5,082 nucleotides of DNA from JAVBOP01 sp031550405 (GCA_031550405.1 JAVBOP010000112.1:1-5082), one strand, 5' to 3'; shown: positions 1-5,082, counted from the stretch's first letter. Notes: generated from the sequence alone by a model not told the origin. Translations and numbers: made by a program.

Positions 1-553
1 CATTAGAAAAATTAGCGACAGCACTCTCTATTGCCAATGACAAATTCGTACCTTGATTTTCTATGAATTTTGTACTTATTTTACGGATTAATTTTATAGA
101 ATAATCCACATCTTGCGTTGTTGGAATGATAGTTTGCGGCTCTGCGGCAAATATAATTACTGAAAAATCCGCATGTTCCAAGCGCTTTAAAATGTCGATT
201 ATCACCTTTTTGGCAGCTTCCAGCCTCGCCATTCCTATGTCCTTCACATTCATAGAATTAGAAATATCAAGCAGAAAAATTATTTCATTTTGAGAAGTAT
301 TTTGCTTTAATTCATTATTATTTACAATATCATACAATACAAGAGACAATGCAGTAACTATTATTAAAATAGCAAGATACAGCAAATATTGCCTGTTATG
401 CTTATTGATTTTTTTTTCATCAAGAATTTTTTCACGAAAAATAATAGTATAGGCGGCAGAGCGCTTTTTATAACCAATAATTGCAATGCAGAGCAGCAGA
501 AATAAAATACCAGCGGTATAAATTATATTGTCCGAATACAAGTGGATAAACAC
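1..553 (-). CDS. VWA-domain membrane protein, BatA/BatB-like (N-terminal part, cut by window edge)
   Basis: I translated this by hand; 184 codons lie in the window and the C-terminus is beyond the left edge. Two hydrophobic segments (about residues 12-28 and 57-74) bracket a short basic loop. A von Willebrand factor A domain starts near residue 90. The metal-ion-dependent adhesion site is intact: DISNS (D96, S98, S100), T169 in QGTN, and D148 in PTTQD. The stretch MARLEAAKKVI after the first motif is typical of Bat proteins. In Bacteroidota these inner-membrane proteins are encoded in bat operons with a MoxR ATPase and are linked to stress or aerotolerance; their biochemical role is poorly defined. 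The frame has no ATG after the stop at 575-577, so I chose the GTG at 551-553, which leaves a short N-tail before the first membrane segment. A TTG at 539-541 is possible. No Shine-Dalgarno sequence is visible. It follows speB in the same direction after a 113-bp gap. The family call is firm; batA versus batB is not resolved. Confidence 0.85.
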   Translation of the reverse strand, partial: MFIHLYSDNIIYTAGILFLLLCIAIIGYKKRSAAYTIIFREKILDEKKINKHNRQYLLYLAILIIVTALSLVLYDIVNNNELKQNTSQNEIIFLLDISNSMNVKDIGMARLEAAKKVIIDILKRLEHADFSVIIFAAEPQTIIPTTQDVDYSIKLIRKISTKFIENQGTNLSLAIESAVANFSN

Positions 554-666
554 AATATAAACGTATGAGGCTACTTAAAAATTACAGGCAATAGAAAAAT
601 ATCCATTTATTTTATTTCCATAGCACAATCAATTTTATTAATAAAAATTCATAAACAAACTCAATT
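554..666. other. Intergenic gap between speB and the VWA gene
   Basis: This is 113 bp of very AT-rich DNA. An all-A/T inverted repeat lies at 631-649 (AATTTT and AAAATT arms), but it has no G or C pairs and no clean T-tract in the minus direction, so I do not call a terminator. No good match to the TAnnTTTG promoter element is visible on the minus strand. Co-transcription of the two minus-strand genes is therefore possible but not shown. Confidence 0.5.
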
Positions 667-1560
667 TCAACAAAATGAGATGTTTAATATTTTGTATACT
701 AATTTGGCAGCAGTCAGGTTTGGATGATGCAAGCCTTTTATCGGGGCAAGCTCGACAAGGTCAAAACCCACAATTCGCTTGCCCTGACGCCTCAAAATCC
801 TAAAAATATCCAGTGTTTCATTATACGAAAAACCGTCAGGTTCAGGTGTACCTGTTGCAGGAATTATTGCAGGATCAAAATAATCAATATCGAATGTTAC
901 ATAAACTTCATCAGCCAATGTATCCGCAACCGCTTGCTGCCAGTAGCTGCCGTGCAGTCCTCGCCGTATCGCTGAAGCGTAAAAAGTATGAATATTAGTA
1001 GCTTTTATAAAATCGGCTTCCTCCCTGCACTGCGCCCTGATGCCGACCTGCGTAATGCGCTCTGGAGGAAAAAATTCGCAAACACGAGCCATAAAAGAAG
1101 CATGAGAATATTTTGAGTCCAGATATTCGTCTCGCAAATCGGAATGAGCGTCAAAATGCAGCACAGACATGTTGGGATATTTTTTGAAATGAGATTTTAT
1201 GGGAGCTGTAGCAATAGTGTGCTCGCCACCTAAAATAACTACAAATTTATTATCATCTATAAGTCTGTCTGTAAGCTCCTCTATTTTAGCAAGCATAGCT
1301 TGGTCATGACAATTTGTAAAATCCAATTCTGGCAGAGCTGCAATTCCATGCTCAAAACATAATTCCCTGTCAAATTCATCATCGTAGAACTCGACATAGT
1401 GGCTTGCTTCAATTATGGAATTAGGACCCGCACTCGCACCGCCACCATAAGTAACGGTGTGTTCATAAGGTGCAGACACGATAACTATGTCAGAATTATT
1501 GTAGTTGGAATATTTTTCCTCTATTGCCAAAAAGTTATTTTGTTCGGTTAGTGTTTTCAT
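667..1560 (-). CDS. speB: Agmatinase-family ureohydrolase
   Basis: This 297-residue protein has normal length for the arginase/agmatinase/formiminoglutamase family, which hydrolyses guanidino groups at a two-manganese centre. Agmatinase converts agmatine to putrescine and urea. All six expected metal ligands are present: H114 in GGEHT, D137, H139 and D141 in DAHSD, and D224 and D226 in FDIDYFDP. The signature continues with GTPEPDGFSY (237-246), and E270 in DLVELAP matches the conserved late glutamate. The substrate-loop motif reads YSHAS (151-155), like the SHA form of many archaeal and bacterial agmatinases and unlike the SHG form of the E. coli enzyme. The protein should be cytosolic. It starts at ATG 1558-1560 and ends at TGA 667-669; no clear Shine-Dalgarno sequence precedes it. 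No arginine decarboxylase gene is in the window. The fold and catalysis are secure. Agmatine is the best guess for substrate, but related guanidino compounds cannot be excluded from sequence alone. Confidence 0.9.
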   Translation of the reverse strand: MKTLTEQNNFLAIEEKYSNYNNSDIVIVSAPYEHTVTYGGGASAGPNSIIEASHYVEFYDDEFDRELCFEHGIAALPELDFTNCHDQAMLAKIEELTDRLIDDNKFVVILGGEHTIATAPIKSHFKKYPNMSVLHFDAHSDLRDEYLDSKYSHASFMARVCEFFPPERITQVGIRAQCREEADFIKATNIHTFYASAIRRGLHGSYWQQAVADTLADEVYVTFDIDYFDPAIIPATGTPEPDGFSYNETLDIFRILRRQGKRIVGFDLVELAPIKGLHHPNLTAAKLVYKILNISFC

Positions 1561-1622
1561 TGTATATGCTTAATAAATATATGGTATGATATGGCTGAAC
1601 TGCGATTAATTTTTGAAAACAA

Positions 1623-1630
1623 CAAAAATA
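1623..1630 (-). promoter_or_regulatory. Possible -7 element for speB
   Basis: On the minus strand this reads TATTTTTG, a full match to the Bacteroidota -7 consensus TAnnTTTG, about 62 bp upstream of the speB ATG. The nearest upstream TTTG is only 12 bp away and nothing matches at the usual spacing of about 19 bp. The region is also rich in T-runs that can match by chance. This is a weak candidate. Confidence 0.3.
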
Positions 1631-1707
1631 CAAAATATACTCCAAAAATGGATACCTGCCTAATCTGACAGTTTCCAAAACATGTATATAGCATCGTATA
1701 AAATTAT

Positions 1708-1738
1708 TTTGCTGAGAAAAAATTATTGTGTATATTTG
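1708..1738 (+). promoter_or_regulatory. Bacteroidota-type promoter for rplS
   Basis: TTTG at 1708-1711 and TATATTTG at 1731-1738 are separated by exactly 19 bp. Both are full matches to the -33 TTTG and -7 TAnnTTTG elements known for the primary sigma factor in Bacteroidota. Transcription should start near 1744, giving a leader of roughly 27 nt before the rplS ATG. A leader that short leaves little room for an autoregulatory L19 RNA structure. This element is also the best phylogenetic clue in the window. Confidence 0.8.
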
Positions 1739-1770
1739 TAACCTTGTAAAATAAAAATTGGAAACATATA

Positions 1771-2154
1771 ATGAATATGCTTGATGTAATCAATCAGATA
1801 TCTATTGAACGAGCTGCCGAGTTTCGCAAAGATAAAGATGGTGATAATTTTGCCAGCATTCCGAATTTTAAGCCGGGCGATCAGGTAAATGTTGCTGTTC
1901 GAGTTGTAGAAGGCGAGAAAGAACGCATTCAAAATTTCAAGGGAATTGTGCTTGGAAGGCGTGGCTCTGGAATTAACGAAACGTTTTTAATTAGAAAAAT
2001 TTCTAATGGTGTTGGCGTCGAGAGGACTTTTCCTGTGCATTCCCCGATGATTCAAAGTATTTCCGTCATTAGAGAAGGACGTTCCCGTCGAGCCAAATTA
2101 TATTACTTGCGCGGCATGTCAGATAAGAAAATACGCCAGAAAATTAGTAAATAA
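1771..2154 (+). CDS. rplS: 50S ribosomal protein L19
   Basis: This 127-residue protein matches bacterial L19 (bL19), which sits at the 30S-50S interface of the ribosome. Recognisable segments are FKPGDQVNVAVRVVEGEKER (33-52), IQNFKGIVLGRRG (53-65), FLIRKISNGVGVERTFPVHS (72-91) and RRAKLYYLRGMSDKKIRQK near the C-terminus. It is slightly longer than the usual length of about 115 because of an N-terminal stretch of some 30 residues before the conserved core. The ATG at 1771 lies 6 nt after a weak GGAAA at 1760-1764; a second Met codon at 1777 is a possible alternative. The common bacterial neighbours rpsP, rimM and trmD are absent on both sides: speB is divergent and the TolC gene follows. With its own strong promoter and an intrinsic terminator, it looks like a single-gene transcription unit. 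Confidence 0.97.
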   Translation: MNMLDVINQISIERAAEFRKDKDGDNFASIPNFKPGDQVNVAVRVVEGEKERIQNFKGIVLGRRGSGINETFLIRKISNGVGVERTFPVHSPMIQSISVIREGRSRRAKLYYLRGMSDKKIRQKISK

Positions 2155-2223
2155 TTGAAAAGCAACAGGCTATTCTGATTTAATATGAAATAGTTTTTTG
2201 CATTATCCAACTATGAAAGCTTG

Positions 2224-2253
2224 AGCTATCTTCATCGCAAGGTAGCTTTTTTT
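2224..2253 (+). terminator. Intrinsic terminator after rplS
   Basis: A 9-bp stem pairs AGCTATCTT (2224-2232) with AAGGTAGCT (2239-2247), with one G-T wobble and a 6-nt loop CATCGC. A run of seven T follows directly (2247-2253). This is a classic Rho-independent structure, 70 bp after the rplS stop. It should separate rplS from the TolC gene. There is no matching run on the other side for the minus strand. Confidence 0.88.
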
Positions 2254-2270
2254 ATAATTTAAATCAGGTT

Positions 2271-2286
2271 ATTTGTGTTCACAAAT
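2271..2286. promoter_or_regulatory. Perfect palindrome, candidate operator
   Basis: ATTTGTG and CACAAAT are exact reverse complements separated by TT, giving 16 bp with 7-bp arms. It lies 17 bp after the terminator T-run and about 190 bp before the TolC start. It has the size and symmetry of a site for a dimeric regulator. The TGTG/CACA core loosely recalls Crp/Fnr-family sites but the spacing differs, so I do not assign a regulator. With no promoter identified nearby, its role is inferred only from symmetry. Confidence 0.4.
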
Positions 2287-2347
2287 GAATATAATAGCGA
2301 TATCAGAGGATAACATTATTGGATTGAAGATGCTTAATAAAGTATAA
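2285..2347 (+). CDS. Tiny ORF, 20 codons, doubtful
   Basis: An ATG formed by the last two bases of the palindrome opens a 20-codon frame beginning MNIIAISEDN and ending LNKV, stopped by TAA at 2345-2347. It has no Shine-Dalgarno sequence, no recognisable motif and no resemblance to anything I know. It could be a leader peptide, a remnant of a lost gene or chance. I list it only because it sits between the palindrome and the TolC gene. Confidence 0.12.
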   Translation: MNIIAISEDNIIGLKMLNKV

Positions 2348-2476
2348 CATACCATATTTGATTTGAAATTTGTCGCCAGTTTGCCCGCAATTTGTAAGGC
2401 GTTATTATGGATGTTGTTTACATGGAGTGCAAGGCAAAGGTATGTGCCTTTTATTAAAACAAAATTAGAAATAGAT

Positions 2477-3655
2477 ATGAAATTACTGATCACTTTGATT
2501 ATGGTGATGTTGTGCTCGCAAGGCATGTATAGCCAAATACCAGATATTGATGCAGTTCTGAAAAATATAGAGCAAAATAATACCACTATTATAGCGCTGC
2601 GCAAACATGCAGATGCCGCAAAAATGGAAGGCAGAACGGGCATATATATGCCGAATCCGGAAGTGGAGCTGAATTATTTGTGGAGCGGTGCGCCTGATGA
2701 AAGCGGCGTTCTTGAGTTCAATATTATGCAGGGTTTTGACTTTCCAACGGCATATTCGTATCGGCGAGATATCGCTGATAGCAAGGCATTGCAGGCAAAT
2801 ACGCAGTATGAGGTTGAGTGCAGGGCTATATTGCTTCAGGCGCGCAAGATTTGTATTGATATAATTCACTGTAATGCGCTGGCGATGGAGTTTGACAAGC
2901 GGCTGCGGCATGTTCAAACGACTGTGCAGGCGTGCAGGGAGAAATATGAAAAAGGCGATATTACCATTGTGGAGTATAATCAGCAACTGCTTAATTTATT
3001 GAACATACGTCGGGAAACGGAAAATAATGCTATCGCTCGCACCGAGCTGCTTGGCGAACTTATGCGAATGAATGGCGGCAAAAGCGTGGAGCTTAATGGT
3101 GGCGAATATCCTGCCTATACTCTGCCCAATGATTTTGACAGCTGGTATAAGTCATTAGAATCAGGCAACTTAGCATTACAGGTACTCTCTCAGAAAATTG
3201 AAATTAGCAAACAGCAGCGAAAATTAAATAGTGCAATGAATCTTCCAAAATTTGCATTGGGTTATAAAAGTGAGCATACATCTGTCGGTACAATGCAGGG
3301 TATTGGCTCGATTATATCCATTCCGCTTTGGGAAAACAGAAATGCAGTAAAACATGCAGAGCTGCAAATACTGGCGGCGCAGGAAGTGGAAAACGATGCA
3401 AAATTGCAATACCGCAGCATGGCAAAGATTCTATATACGAAGGCAAAAAGCCTTGAGGCTCTTATCAATGACTACCACGAAATATTAAAATCTATTAATA
3501 ATTCTGACTTTCTGGACAAGGCGCTGAATAGCGGACACATTTCCCTTATTGATTACACCCACGAAATATCTTTGTACTACGATGCAACCACCGGACTTTT
3601 GGAAGTAGAGCGGGAGCTCCAGTATGCGCTCGCCGAACTAATGCAATGGCAATAG
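2477..3655 (+). CDS. TolC-family outer-membrane efflux protein (CusC/CzcC-like)
   Basis: The chosen start gives 392 residues. Residues 1-20 (MKLLITLIMVMLCSQGMYSQ) look like a Sec signal peptide; there is no proper lipobox at C13. The frame is open upstream to an ATG at 2363, but those 38 extra residues would bury the signal peptide, so I reject them. The mature part shows the two-repeat helical layout of outer-membrane efflux proteins. NPEVELNYLWSG (60-71) and QGFDFPTAYSYR (85-96) are typical of the CusC-like group in Bacteroidota. YEKGDITIVEYNQQLL (157-172) in the first half mirrors LNSGHISLIDYTHEISLYYD (350-369) in the second, and SIPLWENRNA (281-290) marks the second beta part. Such proteins form trimeric outer-membrane channels for tripartite pumps exporting metals or drugs. 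Here no adaptor (CusB/HlyD type) or RND gene is adjacent, so partner and substrate are unknown. Only a weak AGAAA-like sequence precedes the ATG. Confidence 0.9.
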   Translation: MKLLITLIMVMLCSQGMYSQIPDIDAVLKNIEQNNTTIIALRKHADAAKMEGRTGIYMPNPEVELNYLWSGAPDESGVLEFNIMQGFDFPTAYSYRRDIADSKALQANTQYEVECRAILLQARKICIDIIHCNALAMEFDKRLRHVQTTVQACREKYEKGDITIVEYNQQLLNLLNIRRETENNAIARTELLGELMRMNGGKSVELNGGEYPAYTLPNDFDSWYKSLESGNLALQVLSQKIEISKQQRKLNSAMNLPKFALGYKSEHTSVGTMQGIGSIISIPLWENRNAVKHAELQILAAQEVENDAKLQYRSMAKILYTKAKSLEALINDYHEILKSINNSDFLDKALNSGHISLIDYTHEISLYYDATTGLLEVERELQYALAELMQWQ

Positions 3656-3674
3656 TGAGAATAAAACGCCTGAT

Positions 3675-3693
3675 AGCTTTTCCAACCAAAGCT
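3675..3693. repeat. Small hairpin after the TolC gene
   Basis: AGCTTT (3675-3680) and AAAGCT (3688-3693) form a perfect 6-bp stem with a 7-nt loop, 20 bp after the TolC stop. No T-run follows, so it is not a convincing intrinsic terminator. It may still protect the 3' end of the mRNA. Confidence 0.3.
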
Positions 3694-3751
3694 GCCCCTG
3701 AAAATGCAATCATTATGCAATTTATTAAGTGCTAAGCCGTTGTTATCATGA

Positions 3752-3792
3752 TGGTTTTATAGAGGTTGCCATTTTGCCAATCTCTATAACCA
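3752..3792. repeat. Long stem-loop between the TolC gene and cydB
   Basis: TGGTT (3752-3756) pairs with AACCA (3788-3792). After a two-T bulge, ATAGAGGTTG (3759-3768) pairs with CAATCTCTAT (3778-3787), with one G-T wobble. This gives 15 bp around a 9-nt loop. No T-run follows on either strand, so it is not a standard intrinsic terminator. It could be a Rho-independent-like barrier, an mRNA stabiliser or a repeated genomic element. The pairing is certain; the function is not. Confidence 0.55.
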
Positions 3793-3830
3793 CACAGGTA
3801 TTATTAAAAAATATTCATAATTAAAAACCA

Positions 3831-3857
3831 AATCTCACCACCGCTGTTCGTGAGATT
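3831..3857 (+). promoter_or_regulatory. Hairpin 1 in the putative cydB leader
   Basis: AATCTCAC (3831-3838) and GTGAGATT (3850-3857) are exact reverse complements around an 11-nt loop. It lies 77-103 bp upstream of the cydB ATG, directly before a second hairpin. The loop bases CACC (3839-3842) could pair with GGTG at 3880-3883 to form a pseudoknot. Whether it is transcribed as a cydB leader is inferred from position. Confidence 0.45.
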
Positions 3858-3864
3858 GAATAGG

Positions 3865-3879
3865 CAGCCGTTACGGCTG
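3865..3879 (+). promoter_or_regulatory. Hairpin 2 in the putative cydB leader
   Basis: CAGCCG (3865-3870) and CGGCTG (3874-3879) are exact reverse complements around TTA; in RNA the last G-C pair would probably open to give a 5-nt loop. It is markedly GC-rich within very AT-rich surroundings and follows hairpin 1 after 7 nt. No T-run follows, so it is not a terminator. Confidence 0.45.
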
Positions 3880-3922
3880 GGTGTAGCGCCTTCGATACTT
3901 AAGAAAATTTAAATATAAAGAT

Positions 3923-3927
3923 AAGGA
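3923..3927 (+). promoter_or_regulatory. Ribosome binding site of cydB
   Basis: AAGGA lies 6 nt before the ATG at 3934. It is the only clear Shine-Dalgarno sequence in the window and fixes the cydB start. Confidence 0.75.
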
Positions 3928-3933
3928 CTTGAT

Positions 3934-4935
3934 ATGGACTTAAACACTGTTTGGTTTATACTAATTGTAGTATTATTTATAGGTTATGCTGTTTTGGACG
4001 GCTTCGATTTAGGCATAGGAGCATCCTGTATATCATTCAAGCAAGAGAATGACCGCCAGATACTTCTGAAATCCATTGGACCGTTTTGGGACGGTAATGA
4101 GGTATGGCTTGTGGCTGCGGGCGGAGCGCTGTTTGCAGCATTCCCAGGAGCGTATGCCTCAATTTTTTCAGGCTTTTACATACCACTGATATTGCTGCTT
4201 GTCGGCATCATATTCCGCGCCGTTTCAATCGAATTCAGGAACAAGGAATCCAGCACAACATGGCGCCAGACTTGGGATATCGCATTTTCCGCGTCAAGCA
4301 TCATCATCCTGTTCGTGCTTGGGGTTGCGGTCGGCAACTTCCTGCTGCCAATGCCAATAGACGCCGCCGGAAATATCAACATCAATTTTTTCCAGCTCTT
4401 TACTCCACTGCCTGTTTTGGTCGGTCTGCTCGGCGTGTTCTACTTTGCCATGCACGGAGCAATTTATGCAACGATGAAATCAAGCGGCGAACTCTATGAA
4501 AAAACACGAAAAAAAGCGATGCTATATGCAAAAATCGCCCTGCCTGTTTTTGTCATAATGTCCCTGCTTATCACTTTTGATGTATTGCATATTGCTGAAA
4601 AAAAAGCGACTTTCGTACCCATAAATTTTGGCATAAAGGCATTGTTTTTTGCCATTCCGATTATGTTGAAAAAAAATAAGATAGGTCTGTCATTTGTGCT
4701 GTCATCGCTCATAACCGTATTATATATATCGAACATAGCAATAAATTTATTTCCCAATTGGCTTGTGGCTACTCCAGAAATCAACAATAATTTGACGATA
4801 TATAACACTGCTTCCTCGTCGCAAACACTGGAAATTATGCTTATTATTGCATGTATCGGCATGCCTGTGGTCATAGGTTATACTATCGCAATTTATCGTA
4901 TCTTCAGAGGTAAGGTGCAATTAGAAGATATATAA
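3934..4935 (+). CDS. cydB: Cytochrome bd ubiquinol oxidase subunit II
   Basis: This 333-residue polytopic inner-membrane protein matches CydB, the partner of the haem-bearing CydA in the bd-type quinol oxidase that reduces O2 to water at high affinity. The N-terminal signature is complete: GYAVLDGFDLGIG (17-29), with D25 aligning by motif to the functional Asp29 of E. coli, then GPFWDGNEVWLVAAGGALFA (49-68), with W52-D53 matching the Trp57-Asp58 pair. FPGAYASIFSGFYIPLILLL follows, and R95 in IFRAVSIEFR is also typical. About eight hydrophobic segments cover the length, ending in a short charged tail. The length fits the shorter CydB proteins (about 330-340) rather than the 379 of E. coli. The start is fixed by AAGGA 6 nt upstream. 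Normally cydA lies immediately before cydB, but here there are 278 bp of non-coding DNA and an efflux gene. cydA must be elsewhere, downstream out of view, or absent. Two hairpins precede it and may regulate it. Confidence 0.95.
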   Translation: MDLNTVWFILIVVLFIGYAVLDGFDLGIGASCISFKQENDRQILLKSIGPFWDGNEVWLVAAGGALFAAFPGAYASIFSGFYIPLILLLVGIIFRAVSIEFRNKESSTTWRQTWDIAFSASSIIILFVLGVAVGNFLLPMPIDAAGNININFFQLFTPLPVLVGLLGVFYFAMHGAIYATMKSSGELYEKTRKKAMLYAKIALPVFVIMSLLITFDVLHIAEKKATFVPINFGIKALFFAIPIMLKKNKIGLSFVLSSLITVLYISNIAINLFPNWLVATPEINNNLTIYNTASSSQTLEIMLIIACIGMPVVIGYTIAIYRIFRGKVQLEDI

Positions 4936-4977
4936 TTATAAAAAAAAAATCATAAATATTTGATAAATACCCCAAAA

Positions 4978-5055
4978 AGAGTGTTATCTAAAAATAGATA
5001 CTTTCTCTTTGAAAAATGAAAAAAAAGATAGAAATATATCGAAAGATAACATTCT
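4978..5055. repeat. Composite imperfect inverted repeat after cydB
   Basis: AGAGTGTTATCT (4978-4989) pairs with AGATAACATTCT (5044-5055) over 12 bp with one G-T wobble. Inside it GATA (4997-5000) pairs with TATC (5037-5040), and TTTCTCTTT (5002-5010) pairs with 5024-5034 with a two-base bulge. That gives about 25 bp in total. The sequence is very AT-rich, so the inner pairs may be chance, but the outer arm is long enough to notice. An 18-codon ORF (5016-5072, MKKKIEIYRK...) lies across it and I consider it non-coding. Confidence 0.45.
4985..5010 (+). terminator. Weak terminator-like hairpin after cydB
   Basis: TATCTA (4985-4990) pairs exactly with TAGATA (4995-5000) around four A, followed by a pyrimidine run CTTTCTCTTT (5001-5010). 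The stem is short and mostly A-T and the T-run is broken by C, so termination would be inefficient. It competes for the same bases as the longer inverted repeat at 4978-5055. Confidence 0.3.
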
Positions 5056-5078
5056 CAAAATTAAATAACTAAAAATAC

Positions 5079-5082
5079 ATGA
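5079..5082 (+). other. Possible start codon of the next gene
   Basis: An ATG at 5079-5081 lies at the very end of the window, 143 bp after the cydB stop. With one base beyond it, nothing can be said about a product. No Shine-Dalgarno sequence precedes it. Confidence 0.15.

Larger units (their letters stand above)
2155..2476. other. Intergenic region between rplS and the TolC-family gene
   Basis: This 322-bp gap holds the rplS terminator (2224-2253), a perfect palindrome (2271-2286) and a 20-codon ORF (2285-2347) beginning inside the palindrome. The TolC frame stays open upstream to an ATG at 2363, but I place the real start at 2477. No full match to the TTTG/TAnnTTTG promoter is seen. The nearest is CATATTTG at 2353-2360, one base off and lacking a well-spaced -33 element. 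The TolC promoter is therefore unassigned. Confidence 0.6.

Noticed and set aside
631..649. A/T-only inverted repeat after speB, considered as a terminator
   Set aside because: The stem has no G-C pair and would be too unstable to terminate transcription.
724..998. Plus-strand open frames opposite speB
   Set aside because: They are antisense to the conserved C-terminal half of the agmatinase and have Cys/Arg-rich nonsense composition.
1723..1932. Minus-strand 69-codon frame over the start of rplS
   Set aside because: It is antisense to the L19 N-terminus and promoter, with no motif.
2363..2476. In-frame 38-codon N-terminal extension of the TolC-family protein
   Set aside because: It would put a charged stretch in front of a clear signal peptide that starts at the Met codon at 2477, and it resembles no part of the family.
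2269..2986. Two long minus-strand open frames opposite the TolC gene
   Set aside because: They lie antisense to a well-supported gene, show no domain and read as the complement of its codons.
3880..3900. GGTGTAGCGCCTTCGATAC considered as part of a tRNA T-arm
   Set aside because: No cloverleaf, anticodon arm or acceptor stem can be drawn around it.
4104..4874. Open frames overlapping cydB on both strands
   Set aside because: They are shadows of the cydB frame with no recognisable protein features.
4955..4962. AATATTTG considered as a -7 promoter element for a gene after cydB
   Set aside because: It has one mismatch at a key base and no TTTG at the correct distance upstream.
5016..5072. 18-codon ORF beginning MKKKIEIYRK
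   Set aside because: It arises from an A-rich stretch within the inverted repeat and has no ribosome binding site or similarity.

Overview
The window is AT-rich and reads like a chromosomal segment from the Bacteroidota or a close FCB-group relative (Ignavibacteria, Kapabacteria). The clearest sign is the promoter in front of rplS, which matches the Bacteroidota form (TTTG, 19 bp, TAnnTTTG). Weak Shine-Dalgarno sequences at most starts, a BatA/BatB-like VWA protein and a CusC-like TolC protein with an FDFPTAY motif fit the same group. The phylum is an inference; no rRNA or other decisive marker is present.

Layout: two genes on the minus strand occupy the left third. These are the N-terminal 184 codons of a Bat-like VWA membrane protein, cut by the left edge and lacking an ATG start, and upstream of it a complete agmatinase-family ureohydrolase (speB). 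A 210-bp divergent intergenic region separates them from three plus-strand genes. rplS (ribosomal protein L19) has a strong promoter and a clear intrinsic terminator. A TolC-family outer-membrane efflux protein with a signal peptide follows, and then cydB (cytochrome bd oxidase subunit II), which has a good ribosome binding site. The window ends with an ATG at 5079 that may start the next gene.

The genes do not form one pathway. L19 is housekeeping, agmatinase belongs to polyamine/arginine catabolism, TolC to export and CydB to respiration. Two expected partners are missing: no periplasmic adaptor or RND pump lies next to the TolC gene, and no cydA lies in front of cydB.

The most interesting unexplained material is non-coding. 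It comprises a perfect 16-bp palindrome ahead of the TolC gene, a 15-bp stem and two GC-rich tandem hairpins between the TolC gene and cydB, and a long composite inverted repeat after cydB that can fold in two mutually exclusive ways. I see no mobile element, CRISPR array, tRNA or rRNA, and no convincing new multi-gene system.
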